The notes under the pieces are model-generated. The model ran no database searches and was not told the origin of the DNA. It saw only the letters and a list, made by a program, of their open reading frames with translations. From Cylindrobasidium torrendii FP15055 ss-10 (Eukaryota > Basidiomycota > Agaricomycetes > Agaricales > Physalacriaceae): a DNA stretch of 31,379 bases. Both the position numbers and the translations under genes were made by a program. Below, in pieces: positions 29,190-31,379 of the stretch. The stretch is taken from the NCBI GenBank assembly GCA_000934385.1, contig KN880701.1, positions 1 through 31,379 of the forward strand, read 5' to 3'. Within the stretch, counting starts at the first letter, position 1. The number at the start of each line of letters is the position of its first letter.

Positions 29190-31099
29190 TCATACCAACG
29201 CCTCGTATTGTACTACCCCGGTGTTTAAATCAGGCAATACTACTATCTCATTGAAATCTTCTCCTGGACGAAAGTGCCTCTGTCTTGTGAACTGGCCTAC
29301 ACAAACCCACACACCTTCAGCTTTCCACCCCCTCAGGCGCTGCAAGAGTGTGGACTCCCTTGACGGCGGCGGAATTCTTTCACCAATCTCTCCGCCCTCT
29401 GCAATAAAGGCCCTCATCGCCGCATGCTCCGGAAAGTCCTCGAACATAACAACCAGTCTGCGCAAACGCGATCCATCCTGCTTGTGGACGCACGCCTCCA
29501 AAAACCGCTCAACAATGAGGTCTGCGTCCCCATGATTTGTTGCGGTGAGATCCTCGAAGATATGCGAGTAACGAAGGTTGAGAGTTTCGAGGCTCGGAAA
29601 CACGTTGGCGTGCGTGAACGACGACAAGACGCCGATGTCATCCCAGTTATGCAAGTGAAGCGTAAGCGTCTTGAGGCCAGTGAGAATAGGGGGCAAAACA
29701 TCCCATTTGCTTTCGCTGGGGAGCTTCACCATGCCATAGTTGTTGATGGATAACTCTAGGCTTTCGAGCACGCAGCCGGATCGTACGAGTAGATCATGGA
29801 TTCCTTGGGCGGTCCTGCTTGTCCATCCTTCACTATTGACATGGCGAAGGGCAGGACATTTCAGCTGCTCCAACACCTGTGAGGCATTGTCTAGCTGCAG
29901 CGTGTGGAGATTTGGCAAGAGGATGGTTTCGCTGACGGTCTCCCACTCCGGAAGGGAGCTCCCGGTCCATAGGTTGAGCTTGGTGACAGAGGCGCATTGT
30001 CCCAAGAGAAGCGCCGTACAGCGAAGGCTACCCGTCTCAAGAGTCAACGTCTTGAGCTCTTCGAAGACTAGATGCACGTTTTCCATATCGAGATGAATAT
30101 CGGGCGCCCATTGGATGCGGTTGTCTACGTCCAGTAGGAGTTCGAGTTCCTGCAGAGGGGGGCACGATTGGACAATACCCAGGAGGATGTCCCAATGCAC
30201 GGTGTTGGCCACGTCGTCTGGAAGTCGGTCTACATTTGTCTCGTTGAATTTCGCTGTCAACGAGAGCTTGCGCAAGTTTGGAAAGATATTCTTGGATTCC
30301 ACATCTTCGAATGCCAAAATCTCGCCAGTCTCGTACCTCACTGGGTGGCCACGAAGATAGAGAGTTTCCACGCGAGGGAACAGGTCACTGAGTCCGGAGA
30401 GGTAATGATGGGGTTCTTTGCAATCCAGGTCGACATCCAGTGTGAGAGGTTCATTCTTTGCTCTTGTCAACGCCGTCGTCAATCGATTTGGTTTGCCATC
30501 CCACGAGTCCAGTCGAAGCTTCATTTCGTCTGAGCTCCGGAGTTTGAACGAGGGTCCAGTCCAAAGATGGGGGAGGTCGCATCCAACTTGACGCCAGCGA
30601 CGACAAACAGCAATGATATTCCATGGCGCACTGCGCTCGGAGAGGTCCTTGCGTCCGTACAAGTCGTAGCGTCCGCCTGGGCGGAGGCAGCCCAAGAAGA
30701 TCTTACACAGAACCTCGTTTGGAAGATCGTGGGCGCGGCAGAGTAGGCCTTTATGTGCGTCGAGGAAGACTTCGGCCTCCCGGCGCTGGTCCTTGAGCCT
30801 CTGGGTAGCAGCCTCCATTGCTTTGATTTCCTTGTCGATGGCTTGTATGTCGGTTGAGATCTCCCCAATGAACGCGGACAAGCGGGAGTGAGCATCGTGC
30901 GGGAGTTGAGCGCATTGGGAGAATGTAGTGCCGAGGTACTGAGCAAAGGGGGATGGCTGCTGTGACAATCTTGTCGGCTCGCTTGTTGTGAGCTGGCACC
31001 GCGGACAGCAAGCATCTGGTACACAAAGTAATCAGGCCGGTAGCTGGCAATAGCACCTAGAGGTAACTCACCATCTCGGTCAATATCCATATCGCTCAT
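29190..31099 (-). CDS. F-box/LRR-like protein, tandem paralogue C
   Basis: Third copy. First exon of 28 nt (31099-31072, MSDMDIDRD), 56-bp intron (GTGAGT..TACCAG) and second exon 31015-29190; 617 residues. N-terminal knuckle ACCPRCQLTTSEPTR, coiled coil (IDKEIKAMEAATQRLKDQRR), F-box LPNEVLCKIFLGCLRPGGR, WNIIAVCRRWRQVGCDLPHL, leucine-rich segments such as PPLQELELLLDVD and FPSLETLNLRYSHIF, ending SWKAEGVWVCVGQ and VVQYEALV. The intron of this copy is 8 bp longer than in A and B, but its position and phase are the same. Compared with A and B it has an insertion near 30290-30340 (EILAFEDVESKN). All three genes are transcribed leftward. Confidence 0.85.
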
Positions 31100-31379
31100 T
31101 TTTTTCCTGATAAAGGGCAAATTTATTGTAAGTTGGGGGAACGAGCACGAGGAAGACAACCGCCGACCGATCGCGCGGCATCAACGTGACCCTGACCATC
31201 AATGGTCCCCGATTGGGACGAATGGCCATCCTGTCTATGAATCAAATGTATGGATTCATCCGTGACGCGTAACAAAAAAGTATTATCCTAATAATAAAGA
31301 AAAATGATTAGTCAGCCGTGTCGCGTGGCTTATGTAGCCAATCAGCGCTTCAGCTGAGACCAGCGACCATGGCCAAGAA
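31100..31379. promoter_or_regulatory. Upstream region of F-box paralogue C, to window end
   Basis: Contains the conserved block CCGATCGC, CATCAACGTGACCCTGACCA (AACGTGAC at 31183-31190, 84 bp from the ATG) and GATTGGGACGAATGG up to about 31225. The following AT-rich stretch (AGTATTATCCTAATAATAAA) and the last 60 bp show no gene. The window ends before any further tandem copy could be seen. Confidence 0.45.

Larger units (their letters stand above)
23007..31230. repeat. Three-copy direct tandem duplication (F-box array)
   Basis: Units run 23007-24961, 27053-29058 and 29190-31230, each about 2 kb including about 100 bp of upstream DNA. The first two units are separated by about 2.1 kb holding the MYND gene; the last two by about 130 bp. 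This is consistent with unequal crossing-over, with the MYND gene trapped or inserted between copies. Confidence 0.8.

Noticed and set aside
1..31379. A biosynthetic gene cluster or operon-like system
   Set aside because: Neighbouring genes belong to unrelated pathways, lie on both strands and have their own promoters; no core synthase, transporter or pathway regulator set is present.

Overview
The window reads as nuclear DNA of a filamentous basidiomycete, most likely an Agaricomycete. Nearly every gene is split by short introns (about 45-58 bp, GT..AG, with CTAAC/CTGAC-like branch sites). The gene content also fits: F-box/LRR families, a MYND protein, a DUF6593-like pair, a fungal ERG6, a GH2 beta-mannosidase, a stand-alone GAR transformylase and a fungal-type HNH-fold protein. 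No transposon, tRNA, rRNA or CRISPR array was recognised. All gene models are hand-spliced by reading frame, splice motifs and family alignment from memory.

Layout. 0.17-2.35 kb: an unrecognised minus-strand gene (four or more exons) divergent from ERG6 (sterol 24-C-methyltransferase, 3 exons). 3.19-6.19 kb: a 9-exon intracellular beta-mannosidase. 6.7-9.3 kb: two unrecognised minus-strand genes, one with a C-terminal coiled coil built from a duplicated 27-residue unit. 9.9-10.9 kb: a 6-exon MOB2-type NDR-kinase activator. 11.3-13.0 kb: two tandem paralogues resembling DUF6593, the second apparently using a GC-AG intron. 13.9-15.6 kb: a Sel1-repeat protein of the Skt5/Dsf2 type. 15.8-17.0 kb: a single-exon F-box/LRR-like protein, convergent with the ADE8-type GAR transformylase (17.1-17.7 kb). 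18.0-19.0 kb: an HNH-fold protein whose core N and second H look replaced. It diverges, across about 85 bp, from a 1.1-kilo-residue protein (19.06-22.64 kb) carrying five copies of a C-x4-C-x(10,12)-C-x2-[CH] plus basic-helix module around a Pro/Tyr-rich core. 23.0-31.1 kb: three tandem F-box paralogues, all minus strand, with the same 28-nt first exon, an N-terminal C-x2-C knuckle and related upstream DNA; a MYND zinc-finger gene lies between the first and second.

How the genes relate: this is not an operon or an obvious biosynthetic cluster. The left half mixes housekeeping functions (sterol, mannan turnover, morphogenesis kinase regulation, purines) with lineage-specific genes. The right end is a typical expanding F-box array. 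The best candidate for something undescribed is the five-module Cys-rich protein; the degenerate HNH neighbour and the F-box array with its conserved promoter block come next.
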